DNA of 64,000 nucleotides from Blastococcus sp. TF02A-26 (GTDB taxonomy: Bacteria > Actinomycetota > Actinomycetes > Mycobacteriales > Geodermatophilaceae), in the NCBI RefSeq assembly GCF_003319125.1, contig NZ_QOHG01000012.1:62001-126000 (forward strand), in the 5' to 3' direction. The stretch's first letter is position 1. Each line of letters starts with the position of its first letter. Position numbers and translations under genes: made by a program. The notes under the pieces were generated by a model, which did no database searches, was not told the DNA's origin, and saw only the letters and a program-made list of their open reading frames with translations. Below, in pieces: positions 7,985 through 16,733 of this stretch.

Positions 7985-9630
7985 CGACTGCTTCCGAGAG
8001 GGCGGACATGGACACCGACGACATGCAGCCTGCGACCGCGACGGAGCGGACGATCCCGGCGATGCTCTTCGCCAGTGCGGAGCGGTACGCCGACTCCCTC
8101 GCGGTGGCCGACGGCGACGTCCGCCTCACCTACGCCCAGCTGCGGGACCGGGCGCTGGAGTTCGGCCGGGGAGTGCTGGCGCTGGGGGTGCAGCGCGGGG
8201 ACCGGGTCGGGCTGTGGGCGCCCAACACGTACCGCTGGATGGTCGCCTCGCTGGGCCTGCATTTGGCGGGCGCGACCGTGGTGCCGCTCAACACCCGCTA
8301 CCGGGGGTCGGAGGCGCGGGAGATCCTCGCGCGGGTCCGCGCCCGCGTCGTCGTCGTCGAGTCGGGCTTCCTCGGTTACGACTACGCGACCGCCGCGCTC
8401 GAGGCGCTCGACGGCGACGAGACCGGGGGAGTCCTCGAGGACCTGACCGTCGTCGACCTGGCCGCCGAGCGTGGGGACGCCGACCGGCGCGTGCTCGGCC
8501 GGGAGGACCTGCGCGAGCGCGCCGCGACCGTCTCCGAGGACGACGTCCGGGCGGCCGCCGCGGCGGTGCGGCCCGAGGACCTCAGCGAGATCATCTTCAC
8601 CTCCGGGACGACCGGCCGGCCCAAGGGCGTGCTCATCCCGCACGGCCCGGCGCTGGACCTCTACGCCACGTACGCGCAGGTGTGGGGTCTGCGCGAGGGT
8701 GACCGGTACCTCGTCGTCCTGCCGTTCTTCCACACCGGCGGCAACAAGGCCGGGATGATCGTCAGCCTGCAGCACGGTCTCACCGTCGTCCCCATGGCGG
8801 TGTTCGACGCCGACGAGGCGCTGCGGCTGATCGAGACCGAGAAGGTGTCGATCATGAACGGCTCGCCGACGATCTACCACGCGCTGCTGGAGAGCCCGCG
8901 CCGCGCGTCGACGGACCTGTCGTCGCTGCGCCGGGCGGCGACCGGCGCCGCCGTCGTGCCGGTCGCGCTGATCGAGCGGTCGCGGGTGGACCTGCCGTTC
9001 GAGCGGCTGGTCACCGCCTACGGCATGACCGAGTGCATCGGGACGGCGACCATGTGCCGGGACGGCGACGGTGACGACGTCATCGCGAACACCTGCGGCC
9101 GGGCGGTGCCGGGGGTGGAGCTGCGGGTGGTGGACGGCTCCGGGCGCGACCTGCCGCCGGGGGAGCCGGGCGAGGTGCTCATCCGCGGCGCCAACGTGAC
9201 GCCCGGCTACTGGGAGGACCCGGCCGCCACCGCCGCGGCGATCGACGCCGACGGGTGGCTGCACTCGGGCGACATCGGCCACCTCGACGCGGCCGGCAAC
9301 CTCAAGATCACCGACCGGCTCAAGGACATGTTCATCGTCGGCGGCTTCAACGTCTCCCCGGCCGAGGTGGAGCAGGTGCTGGCCCGCCACCCGCTGGTGT
9401 CGGAGGTCGCGGTGGTCGGTGTCCCGGACGAGCGGCTGGGCGAGGTGCCCAGGGCCTACGTGGTGCGCCGCCGCGGCGCCGAGGGGACCGGCGAGGAGCT
9501 CATCGCCTGGGCCAGGGAGCGGCTGGCGAACTTCAAGGTGCCCCGGTCGGTCGAGTTCGCCGACGACCTGCCGCGCAACGCCAGCGGCAAGGTGCTCAAG
9601 CGCGAGCTGCGCTCCGCCTTCGGTGGCTGA
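7981..9630 (+). CDS. AMP-forming acyl-CoA ligase (FadD/class I ANL)
   Basis: A complete 549-residue adenylate-forming enzyme. The P-loop TSGTTGRPKG is at about 207-216, YGMTE at 347-351, the hinge region contains HSGDIGHLD and DRLKDMFIVGGFNVSP, and the catalytic lysine lies in NASGK near 537. It activates a carboxylic acid to acyl-AMP and then acyl-CoA. The ATG overlaps the stop of the enoyl-CoA hydratase (ATGA) and its own stop overlaps the thioesterase start, so the three are coupled. Chain length or ring structure of the substrate cannot be read from the sequence. Confidence 0.92.
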   Translation: MTTASERADMDTDDMQPATATERTIPAMLFASAERYADSLAVADGDVRLTYAQLRDRALEFGRGVLALGVQRGDRVGLWAPNTYRWMVASLGLHLAGATVVPLNTRYRGSEAREILARVRARVVVVESGFLGYDYATAALEALDGDETGGVLEDLTVVDLAAERGDADRRVLGREDLRERAATVSEDDVRAAAAAVRPEDLSEIIFTSGTTGRPKGVLIPHGPALDLYATYAQVWGLREGDRYLVVLPFFHTGGNKAGMIVSLQHGLTVVPMAVFDADEALRLIETEKVSIMNGSPTIYHALLESPRRASTDLSSLRRAATGAAVVPVALIERSRVDLPFERLVTAYGMTECIGTATMCRDGDGDDVIANTCGRAVPGVELRVVDGSGRDLPPGEPGEVLIRGANVTPGYWEDPAATAAAIDADGWLHSGDIGHLDAAGNLKITDRLKDMFIVGGFNVSPAEVEQVLARHPLVSEVAVVGVPDERLGEVPRAYVVRRRGAEGTGEELIAWARERLANFKVPRSVEFADDLPRNASGKVLKRELRSAFGG

Positions 9631-10396
9631 GCCGGCCGCCTGGCCGGCGGTGCCGCTGCCCCGGGAGGGTGGGCCGTACGTGGTCGGCGCCGAGGTCACC
9701 AACGCGATTGGCGTCCTCTTCGGCGGCTGGAACCTGGGCCTCGCCGTCCAGGCGGCCACCGACCTGACCGGTGGTCGGTTGCGCGACCTCTCCCTGAGCC
9801 ACCTGCGGCCCGTGCGGGCCGGCAGTGAGCTCCTGCTCTCCGCGCGGTCGCCGGCGCCGGCGGGCTCGCTCGCGCACGTCGGGATCGAGGGTCGTGGGGA
9901 CGACGGCGTGGCGTTCTCGGCGCTGGCGGTGACCGGCCCGCCGGCGGGGTCTCCCGACGGTCCGCCGGCCCCGGACGTGGCGGCGCCGGAGGACTGCCCA
10001 CCGCGGGCGTACGCCGCCGGCCCGGGCACCGGCAGCTCCGTGCTGCTCGACGTCCGGGTGGCCGAGGAGCGGGTGGACCTGGGGGTGGCCAGCTGGGCCC
10101 GGCTGTGGGCGCGGGTGCGCTGCCCCGTCGCCGACGACGTCCGCCTGGCCGTGGTGAGCGACCACGTGCCCTACCTGCTCCGCTGCGCGCTGCCGCGCCT
10201 CACCGGCATGGCGACGGTCGCGGCCACGGTGCGGGCGTTCGGGCTGCCGGTGGGGGAGTGGGTTCTGCTGGGGGTCTCGCTCGTGGCGGTCGACGAGCGG
10301 ATGGGCGTCGGTCGGGTGTCGATGTGGTCCGACGGCCGGCTGGTGGGGGTCGCCGAGCAGACGGGTCGGCTGTTCACGCGCCGGCTCGCGTCATGA
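9623..10396 (+). CDS. Acyl-CoA thioesterase, double hot-dog family
   Basis: A 257-residue protein resembling TesB/4HBT_3-type thioesterases. The N-terminal hot-dog half has GGWNLGLAVQAA near 30-45 and SLSHLRPVRAGSELLL; the C-terminal half has WARLWARVR, SDHVPYLL and SLVAVDERMGVGRVSMWSDGRLVGVAEQT (family-typical, described in pieces here). It would hydrolyse acyl-CoA, releasing CoA during catabolic overflow. The GTG start lies 8 bp inside the ligase stop. Function rests on family resemblance by eye. Confidence 0.8.
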   Translation: MAEPAAWPAVPLPREGGPYVVGAEVTNAIGVLFGGWNLGLAVQAATDLTGGRLRDLSLSHLRPVRAGSELLLSARSPAPAGSLAHVGIEGRGDDGVAFSALAVTGPPAGSPDGPPAPDVAAPEDCPPRAYAAGPGTGSSVLLDVRVAEERVDLGVASWARLWARVRCPVADDVRLAVVSDHVPYLLRCALPRLTGMATVAATVRAFGLPVGEWVLLGVSLVAVDERMGVGRVSMWSDGRLVGVAEQTGRLFTRRLAS

Positions 10397-10551
10397 CCGA
10401 CCTGTCGGGGCGGATCGCGATGATCACCGGTGCGGCCAGCGGTCAGGGGCCGGCCGAGGCGCGGCTGTTCGCCTGCGCCTTCCTGGCCTTGGACGACAGC
10501 AGCTTCGTGACGGGCACCGAGGTCGTCGTGGACGGCGGCGCGAACGCCTGA
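10393..10551 (+). pseudogene. Internally deleted SDR remnant
   Basis: A 52-codon frame starting with ATGA overlap on the thioesterase. Residues 1-27 are an SDR N-terminus (ITGAASGQGPAEARLFA) and residues 28-52 are an SDR C-terminus (LALDDSSFVTGTEVVVDGG). The roughly 200 residues that normally lie between, with the Ser-Tyr-Lys catalytic site, are missing. The join, near 10470-10475, is in frame. It cannot be an active dehydrogenase. It looks like a gene that lost its middle by deletion, although a short protein could still be made. Confidence 0.85.
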
Positions 10552-10578
10552 GGCCGGCCGCCCGGAACTGTCAGACCT

Positions 10579-10592
10579 CGAACGTATGTTCG
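10579..10592 (+). promoter_or_regulatory. LexA (SOS) box
   Basis: CGAACGTATGTTCG fits the Gram-positive/actinobacterial LexA consensus CGAACRNRYGTTCG at every position. It ends 4 bp before the ATG of the HNH gene, so LexA binding would block transcription or translation of that gene directly. Confidence 0.85.
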
Positions 10593-10596
10593 GTGC

Positions 10597-12180
10597 ATGT
10601 CGTTGGTCGCCGGTTCGGTCTCCCTCGTAGAGGGGGTGTTGGTCGACTGGTTCGTGGAGCAGCCGGCCGAGCTGCCGCGGCTACCGGTGACGCTGGTGAG
10701 CCGGGAGCAGGCGGCAGCGGAGTTGCAGCGGGTGGTGGCGCAGCGGGCGATGCTGGCGGCGTACGAGGCGGAGCTGGTGGCGGCGATGGCCGACGAGTCG
10801 CCCGACACCGATGACCCGCCGCCCGGGGTGCGGGGTGCTCGCGGGTCGTGGGGTGCGCAGGCGCGGCCGGCGGGGGTGTCGGAGTTCTTCCCCGCGGAGC
10901 TGGCGGTGGTGCTGAACTGCGGGCGGGGGACGGCGTCGAACCTGATCGGGCGGGCGTTGGTCTGGCGGGCGAAGTTGCCGGGCACCTTGGCGCTGCTGGG
11001 GTCGGGGGCGTTGGACGAGGCGCGGGCGAAGGTGCTGGCCGAGGTGGTCGAGCAGGCCGAGCCGGGGGTGGCGCGGCGGGTGGAGGCGCAGCTGCTGGAG
11101 CAGGCGACCGAGCTCTCGGTCGGGAAGCTGCGCACGCGAGCGCAGGCGCTGCTGGTCGCGGTCGATCCGGGCGGGGTGGACGAGCGCCGGGCGCGGGCGC
11201 AGAAGACCGCGGATGTACGGATCTACCCCTCGACGCGGGAGGGGATGGCCACCGTGACGGTGGACCTGCCCGCCGACGAGGCCGCGGCGGTGCACGACGC
11301 GCTGACCCGGTACGCCGGGATGCTCAAGGACGACGGCGACCAGCGGCCGGTCGGGCAGCTGCGGACGCGGGTGTTCGTGGATCTGGTGCTGCGGCCGTGG
11401 GACACGACCCGTCCTGCGGTGACCGCGCACCTGCAGGTGTCGGCATCGATGGGGTCGCTGGCGGGGACGTCGACCGAGGCCGGTGAGGTGAGCGGGCTGG
11501 CGATCACCGCCGGGCATGTGCGGGAGCTCGTGCGGCAGCTGGACGGGTGCGGGCTGCGGGCGCCGGGGGGCGGGTCGGTAACGGTGGCGGTCACCGACGA
11601 CGACGGCGCGCTGCTGGCCACCGCCACTCCTGCGCAGCTCCGGCAGGTGGCGCGGCGCGGGTGTCCCGACCACCCGGCTGACCAGGGGTGCGATTGCGCG
11701 GTGCTCGGGCGGCCGGCGGCGGTGGACCGCTACCGGCCGAGCGCAGCGCAGCAGCGGTTCGTGCACACCCGCGACCGCACCTGCCGCTTCCCCAATTGCG
11801 GTCAGCGGGTGGGCTGGGCTGATGCCGACCACGTGATCCCGCACGCCTGCGGTGGGGAGACCGACTGCGGCAACTTGTGCTGCCTGTGCCGCAGCCACCA
11901 CCGGCTCAAGACCTTCGCCCCCGGCTGGCAGTTCGAGATGACCTCCGCCGGGGTGCTCACCGTGACCACCCCGTCTGGGGTCACCCGGACCACCCGACCA
12001 CCGGGCCTGCGACCACCACCACAACCATCCGACGCCGACGAGGACCGGCCCGCTGGAGGACAGGGACCGGGCCCTCGACCACGGCCGAGGCCACCCGGGA
12101 CCCGCGACCTGATCCGACGATCACGGGTCGGTCCGCACAGCCCGCCGGTCGAATGTGGCGACGACCCCACGCCGTTCTGA
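10597..12180 (+). CDS. DUF222 / 13E12-repeat HNH endonuclease domain protein
   Basis: A 527-residue protein with an N-terminal DUF222 helical domain (about residues 30-330) and a C-terminal HNH zinc-finger nuclease: CRFPNCG, then the catalytic DADHVIPH (His412 by position), and LCRSHHRLKT. It ends in a Pro/Arg-rich disordered tail. This is the multicopy 13E12 family of actinobacteria. The cell role is unsettled; the LexA box just upstream points to DNA-damage induction. It is unrelated to the catabolic neighbours and marks a boundary next to decayed SDR genes. Ends before a strong hairpin. Confidence 0.92.
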   Translation: MSLVAGSVSLVEGVLVDWFVEQPAELPRLPVTLVSREQAAAELQRVVAQRAMLAAYEAELVAAMADESPDTDDPPPGVRGARGSWGAQARPAGVSEFFPAELAVVLNCGRGTASNLIGRALVWRAKLPGTLALLGSGALDEARAKVLAEVVEQAEPGVARRVEAQLLEQATELSVGKLRTRAQALLVAVDPGGVDERRARAQKTADVRIYPSTREGMATVTVDLPADEAAAVHDALTRYAGMLKDDGDQRPVGQLRTRVFVDLVLRPWDTTRPAVTAHLQVSASMGSLAGTSTEAGEVSGLAITAGHVRELVRQLDGCGLRAPGGGSVTVAVTDDDGALLATATPAQLRQVARRGCPDHPADQGCDCAVLGRPAAVDRYRPSAAQQRFVHTRDRTCRFPNCGQRVGWADADHVIPHACGGETDCGNLCCLCRSHHRLKTFAPGWQFEMTSAGVLTVTTPSGVTRTTRPPGLRPPPQPSDADEDRPAGGQGPGPRPRPRPPGTRDLIRRSRVGPHSPPVECGDDPTPF

Positions 12181-12297
12181 CCACGAGCCGACGAGCAGAC
12201 ACGACGACACGGGGACGAAGCGACACGTCCCCATGTCGACGTGTGTCGGTGGCGTCCTGTGGCGAGCGTGTGACGCGCTCGCCCGGACGGCCGACGT

Positions 12298-12339
12298 CCG
12301 GGTGGGCGCGGCCGCTGGGGACCGGTCGCGCCCACCCGG
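12298..12339. terminator. Bidirectional hairpin terminator
   Basis: Perfect 13-bp arms (CCGGGTGGGCGCG and its complement) with a 16-nt loop, placed between the convergent HNH and binding-protein genes. There is no U-tract, as usual for actinobacteria. Confidence 0.75.
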
Positions 12340-12357
12340 CGTCTCAGGCGGCAGTCC

Positions 12358-13938
12358 TCACTGGTTCAGCCACATCCCGTCGACCAGGACGGTCCCGGCT
12401 CCCGAGATGACCACTCCCTGCAGGCGGCCGTCGCGCGTGAGGACCACCTCCTCGGTCTCGGCGATCAGCACGGCGGGGTAGATCTCCGCGGTCCGCTCCT
12501 CGACCCGCTGGTAGGCGTCCCGGCGCTCGGCCTCGTCGGTGGCCGCCCGGGCCGCGTCGAGTGCCTCGTCCAGCTCGGCGTCCTCGATGCCGCTGTAGTT
12601 CGAGAACGACTCCGAGTGCAGGTGCGCCCACCACTGGGGCTCCGGGTCGACGAACTGCACGCCGGCGGTGATCGCCTGGTGCGACTTGCCGGTCAGCGCG
12701 CCGGTGGCCCCGGCGAAGTCCCGGTTGTCGATCTCCACCGTCACGTCGTCGTAGGCGCTCAACTGCGTCTGGATGGACTGGGCGATCCCGGTGGAGTCGG
12801 GCGTCGGGAAGGTGACGATGGTGAAGGAGACCGGCTTGCCCTCGGCGGCCAGTTCGGCGAAGAGCTCCTCCGCCCGCTCCGGGTCCGGGCCGGGGAGGTG
12901 GTCCCCGGTGTAGAAGGGCGAGCTCTCGGCGAACCAGGACGACGGGGCGGTGGCCTGCCCCTCGAACACCGCCTGGCTGACCGCCTCCAGGTCGATGGCC
13001 TTGTAGACCGCCTCCCGGGCACGCACGTCGTCGAACGGCGCGACGGTGGTGTTGAACAGGAACTCGGTGCCGCCGTTGGGCCGGTTCTCCGCAGCGATGT
13101 CGAAGCCGGCCTCCTCGGCCCGCGCGGTGATCTGCGTGCTGCCGTTGAGGATCGCGTCGGTGGCACCGCTCTGCAGCGCGTTGTACCGCTGCTCGGCGTC
13201 GTTGGCCACGGACAGCGTGAGGCCGTCGAGGTAGGGCTTCGGGGCGTCCCAGTACCTGTCGTTCCGGAGCAGCCGAAGCTCCCCGCCGCGGGTCCAGCTC
13301 TCCAGGACGAAGGGCCCGGCCCCGATCGGGTTCGCGTCGAACGCGGCCTGCCCCTGTGTCAGCGCCGCCGGGGCGCCGATCCAGTTGAGCGCGCTCGTGG
13401 TGATGGCACCGCCGAAGTTGGGCGTGGGCCGGTTGAGCGTGAACTCGAAGGTCACCGCGTCCACCGTCCGGAGGTCACCGAGCCCCAGACCGACGGCGAG
13501 CACCGGGGCGCGCAGGCCGATGTCCTTCGCCCGCGCCCAGTTGGCCCGGACCGCCTCGGCGTCCAGCGGGCTCCCGTCGGAGAAGGTCAGCCCCTCCTGG
13601 AGCGTCATGCGGTAGGTCGTGCCACCGTCGGTGGTCTCCAGGCTCTCGGCCATCGCCGGGCTGAGGTCACCGGTGACCGGGTCCTGGGTGAACAGCGCCC
13701 CGTAGAGCGCGCTGCCCACCAGGGAGTTGGTCGTCAGGTTGTTGCCCAGGAACGCCGGGTCCAGCGTCCGCGGCTCGCTGACCAGCCCGATCTTGGCGGT
13801 GCCACCCGCCACCGGGTCACCGACGGGCGCGTCGGCGGAGCCGCCCCCTCCGTCGTCGTCGCTCCCGCCGCCGCAGGCGGTCAACGCCAGCGCGGCGGCG
13901 GCCAGCAGGGCCAGTGTGCGGTGCCATCTGCGGTGCAT
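12358..13938 (-). CDS. ABC transporter substrate-binding lipoprotein (SBP_bac_5), orphan copy
   Basis: A 526-residue extracytoplasmic binding protein of the peptide/nickel family. The signal peptide has a lipobox ALTAC with lipidated Cys22, followed by a Gly/Asp-rich linker. SEPRTLDPA and the later PYLDGLTL and YKAIDLEAV segments are family-typical. It is closely similar along its length to the binding protein at 50656, including the Cys22 position and the ribosome-binding leader GAGGATCC. No permease or ATPase gene is adjacent, so it probably delivers ligand to the Opp-type importer encoded at 46.6-50.5 kb. It lies 128 bp downstream of the alcohol dehydrogenase. Confidence 0.92.
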   Translation of the reverse strand: MHRRWHRTLALLAAAALALTACGGGSDDDGGGGSADAPVGDPVAGGTAKIGLVSEPRTLDPAFLGNNLTTNSLVGSALYGALFTQDPVTGDLSPAMAESLETTDGGTTYRMTLQEGLTFSDGSPLDAEAVRANWARAKDIGLRAPVLAVGLGLGDLRTVDAVTFEFTLNRPTPNFGGAITTSALNWIGAPAALTQGQAAFDANPIGAGPFVLESWTRGGELRLLRNDRYWDAPKPYLDGLTLSVANDAEQRYNALQSGATDAILNGSTQITARAEEAGFDIAAENRPNGGTEFLFNTTVAPFDDVRAREAVYKAIDLEAVSQAVFEGQATAPSSWFAESSPFYTGDHLPGPDPERAEELFAELAAEGKPVSFTIVTFPTPDSTGIAQSIQTQLSAYDDVTVEIDNRDFAGATGALTGKSHQAITAGVQFVDPEPQWWAHLHSESFSNYSGIEDAELDEALDAARAATDEAERRDAYQRVEERTAEIYPAVLIAETEEVVLTRDGRLQGVVISGAGTVLVDGMWLNQ

Positions 13939-14066
13939 CGGGATCCTCGTCTGCTCGGGGAGGGGCCGCCCGGGGCGCGCCGGGTCGGGTGTGCCACCCG
14001 GCGGTCCGCCGGGATCGAGCGACGCCGCCGCGGCACGGACGGCGCTGGAGCCAGAGCGACGCGGGG

Positions 14067-15188
14067 TCAGTCGTAGACGACGACCCCGCGGATGTTGCGA
14101 CCTGCGCGCATGTCGGCGAAGCCCTCGTTGAGGGTCTCGAGCGTGTAGCGGTTGGTGATCAGCTCGTCGAGCTTGAGCTGCCCGTGGCGGTACATCCGGA
14201 GCAGCCCCGGGATGTCCCGCGAGAAGTTGGACTCGCCGAACAGCGAGCCCTGGATGCGCTTCTGGAACAGGGTCAGGTGCCGGGTCGAGACGGGGAGGCT
14301 GTGGTCGTCGGCGGCCCGCGGCAGGCCGGTGAGGACGACGGTGCCGGCCTTGCGGATCGCCTCGACCGCCTGTGCGATCTGCTCGCCGGTGACGACGCCG
14401 ACGCACACGACGCACGAGTCGGCGCCCTGTCCGTTGGTGAACCCCCGGGCGATCTGCGTCGCCTCCTCCATGGTGGCCGCGGTGTGCGTGGCACCGAAGG
14501 AGCCGGCGACCTCGCGCTTGGCCGCGACCGGGTCGACGGCGATCACGACCGACGCCCCGGCGTGCGCTGCGCCCTGGACGGCGTTCATCCCGATGCCGCC
14601 GACGCCCATGACCATCACGACGTCCCCGGGCCGCACGCCCGCCGACCGCACCGCGGAGCCCCAGCCGGTCGGGACGCCGCACCCCAGCAGCGCGGCGACC
14701 TCGAGCGGGACGTCGTCCGGGATCTTGACGGCGGACTGCACCGACACGGTGGAGTACCGGCTGAACGCGGCCACCCCCGCCGCCTGGCCGACCGGCGCCC
14801 CGTCGAGGGAGAAGCGGCGGGTCCCGTCGGGCCGGATGCCGGCCAGCACCAGGGCACCGTTGTCGCACAGGTTCTGCATCCCCGAGGCGCACCAGCGGCA
14901 CATGCCGCAGGCGGGCAGGAAGCTCATGACGACGCGGTCGCCGGCCGACCACCCCGGCGTGTGCGGTCCGACCTCCTCGACGACCCCGGCCGCCTCGTGC
15001 CCGCCGGCGATGGGCAGCGCGCCGGGCGGGAGCACCAGGTCACCGCTGGTCATGTGGTCGTCGGAGTGGCAGAGGCCGGCCGCCGCCATGCGCACCAGCA
15101 GTTCGCCCTGGCGCGGCGCCTCGAGGTCGAGGTCGACCACCTCCCACGTGCCGGGCTGCTCGAAGAGGACGGCTGTCTGCGTCCGCAT
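14067..15188 (-). CDS. NDMA-dependent (mycofactocin-associated) alcohol dehydrogenase
   Basis: A 373-residue zinc-dependent medium-chain dehydrogenase. Catalytic zinc ligands are Cys40, His64 and Cys170; structural zinc Cys94, Cys97, Cys100 and Cys108; the Rossmann motif GVGGIG is at 195-200. The phrases AGLCHSDDH, GCGVPTGWGSAV, AVQGAAHAG and LFQKRIQGSLFG are characteristic of the NDMA-dependent group (TIGR03989). Its NAD(H) is tightly held and re-oxidised through mycofactocin. Lies 50 bp downstream of the cupin gene, same operon. The likely role is oxidising a primary alcohol to the aldehyde. Confidence 0.9.
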   Translation of the reverse strand: MRTQTAVLFEQPGTWEVVDLDLEAPRQGELLVRMAAAGLCHSDDHMTSGDLVLPPGALPIAGGHEAAGVVEEVGPHTPGWSAGDRVVMSFLPACGMCRWCASGMQNLCDNGALVLAGIRPDGTRRFSLDGAPVGQAAGVAAFSRYSTVSVQSAVKIPDDVPLEVAALLGCGVPTGWGSAVRSAGVRPGDVVMVMGVGGIGMNAVQGAAHAGASVVIAVDPVAAKREVAGSFGATHTAATMEEATQIARGFTNGQGADSCVVCVGVVTGEQIAQAVEAIRKAGTVVLTGLPRAADDHSLPVSTRHLTLFQKRIQGSLFGESNFSRDIPGLLRMYRHGQLKLDELITNRYTLETLNEGFADMRAGRNIRGVVVYD

Positions 15189-15238
15189 GGGCGGAACTCC
15201 TTCGTCGTCGCTGGGATCGGGCGCCGGTCGGGCGCGGG

Positions 15239-15646
15239 TCAGCTCTGCGGACCGCGCGGAGGAGCCCCCGTCGCCGCCATCGCCGCGTCGATGTGGTCCA
15301 TCAGGGACGCCAGGGCGGCCGCGGGGTTGAGCTCGATGACCTCGCTCGGCTCGTCGTAGAGCAGCGTGTGCCCGGCCGGGAAGAAGTACAGCTCCCCGGC
15401 CGTCGCCACCTCGTCCGGCCAGTCGGTGCCGGGGTAGCGGGAGCGGATGGTCCCGCTGAGCACGTAGCCGTAGTGCGGGCACGGGCACACGCCGCCGGGG
15501 AGACCGGCGTAGAGCGGCGTGCAGTCGGCCATGGGAGCCACGGTGAACCCGACCTCCAGGTCGCCCCACCGCACCGACCGGAAGCCTGTGTGCGGCCACC
15601 GGCCGCCGCCGTCGAGCGGCAGGTCCTGGGGTCTCGAGACGGGCAT
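15239..15646 (-). CDS. Cupin-domain protein
   Basis: A 135-residue small beta-barrel protein. The region CPCPHYGYVLSGTIRSRY then ELYFFPAGHTLLYDEPSEVIEL has the G-x5-P-x-G type cupin motif 2 and a final strand, but motif 1 has only one clear His (His77), so metal binding is uncertain. The ATG at 15646 has GAGAGG upstream; a longer frame to 15757 would run back into the promoter palindromes. It leads the cupin, alcohol dehydrogenase, binding-protein series and may be a sensor or isomerase for the same substrate. Confidence 0.7.
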   Translation of the reverse strand: MPVSRPQDLPLDGGGRWPHTGFRSVRWGDLEVGFTVAPMADCTPLYAGLPGGVCPCPHYGYVLSGTIRSRYPGTDWPDEVATAGELYFFPAGHTLLYDEPSEVIELNPAAALASLMDHIDAAMAATGAPPRGPQS

Positions 15647-15724
15647 GGGGGTCCTCTCGGAGGCGGGGGCAGGAGGCTGCGGAGGTCGGCGCGGGAGCCG
15701 CGGGGGTGTTCCGTGGGTCACACT

Positions 15725-15748
15725 GTATTGGATACTGTATAAATCATT
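15725..15748. promoter_or_regulatory. GTAT/ATAC half-site array plus AATCATT motif, site C
   Basis: GTAT-TGG-ATAC (15725-15735) overlaps ATAC-T-GTAT (15732-15740), giving three alternating half-sites, followed directly by AATCATT (15742-15748). It lies about 80-100 bp upstream of the cupin start in the promoter region of the cupin-ADH operon. The half-sites resemble GntR-type operators; the nearby GntR at 16734 is a candidate binder (inferred). Confidence 0.5.
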
Positions 15749-15778
15749 ACGAGACAAGAGGCCGCCGAGCGCGGCCGC

Positions 15779-16705
15779 TCACGACGCGGTACGGACGGCC
15801 GGGGCGACGGTCGTGAGGAGCGTCCGCAGCTGATCGGGACCGCGCCGGCAGGGGAGCAGCACCAGCTCGTCGGCCCCCGCGCTCACGTACTCGCACAGCC
15901 GCGCGGCCACCTGCGCCGGCGTGCCCACGGCCGCGATCCGGTCGAGCATCGCGTCGAACTCCTGCCGGTAGGTCCCCCCGAGGAAGGCCGCCGCGTCCTG
16001 CCGGGCCCGCTGGCCGTCGTCGTCCGCGCACACCGGCACGTACGCGATCCAGCGGAAACCGGTGAGGTCCCGGCCCGCGTCGGCCGCCAGCCCGCGGATC
16101 GCCGCGACCGACTCGGCGAACCGGCGCGGTGAGTACATGTACGGGATCCAGCCGTCGCCGAGCAGGGCGGCGCGGCGCATCGCCGGTGGCTGACGCCCGG
16201 CGACGACGATCGGCGGGCCGCCCGGCGTGACCGGCGGTGGCTGCAGCCGCACCCCGGACATGGGGAAGGCGGGCCCGGCCGAGTCCACCGGATCCCCGGA
16301 CCACAGCCGCCGCATGAGCGGGATCGCCTCGTCGGTCCGCCGGCCGCGCTCGGACAGGGGCACCTGGACGGCGGAGAACTCGGCCGGGTACTCCCCGCCG
16401 ACGCCGATGCCCAGCACCACCCGGCCGCCGGTGACCCGGTCCAGGTCCGCGACCTGCTTGGCCACGAGCGCGGGCGGGTAGAGCGGCAGCAGCAGGACGG
16501 CGGACCCGATCGTCACCCGCTCGGTCTGGCCGGCCAGCCGGTGCAGCCAGGCCATCGGCTCGACGCCGGGGTTGACCGAGGCGAGGTGGCCACCGACCCA
16601 GAGCGAGTCGGCTCCGAGCGCCTCCGCCTCCCGGACCCCGGCCGCGTCGCCGGGGGCCACGAGCCCGATCCGCACGGGGGGCCGGCCGCCGCCGGACGCG
16701 GTCAC
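15779..16705 (-). CDS. LLM-class F420-dependent oxidoreductase
   Basis: A 308-residue luciferase-like protein with ADSLWVGGH near residue 32, VTIGSAVLLLPLYPP, and VTGGRVVLGIGVGGEYP, the family phosphate-binding turn. The C-terminal half has the flanking GTPAQVAARLCEYVSAGADELVLLP barrel strand (family-typical). F420-dependent redox of an unknown substrate. GTG at 16705 lies 28 bp downstream of the GntR stop, so both probably share one transcript and the regulator may control this enzyme. Confidence 0.87.
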   Translation of the reverse strand: MTASGGGRPPVRIGLVAPGDAAGVREAEALGADSLWVGGHLASVNPGVEPMAWLHRLAGQTERVTIGSAVLLLPLYPPALVAKQVADLDRVTGGRVVLGIGVGGEYPAEFSAVQVPLSERGRRTDEAIPLMRRLWSGDPVDSAGPAFPMSGVRLQPPPVTPGGPPIVVAGRQPPAMRRAALLGDGWIPYMYSPRRFAESVAAIRGLAADAGRDLTGFRWIAYVPVCADDDGQRARQDAAAFLGGTYRQEFDAMLDRIAAVGTPAQVAARLCEYVSAGADELVLLPCRRGPDQLRTLLTTVAPAVRTAS

Positions 16706-16733
16706 GGTGGACCGCCCCCGACGCGCCGACCGA

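Noticed and set aside
10597-12180. Homing endonuclease, transposase or phage gene
   Set aside because: DUF222-HNH proteins are a chromosomal multicopy actinobacterial family; no intron, inverted terminal repeats or integrase is seen.
12358-14952. Very long open frames spanning several genes or antisense to them (for example through the binding protein into the alcohol dehydrogenase, or 23258-26266)
   Set aside because: They follow from the high GC content, have Arg/Ala/Gly/Pro-rich translations without family motifs, and contradict clear genes in other frames.
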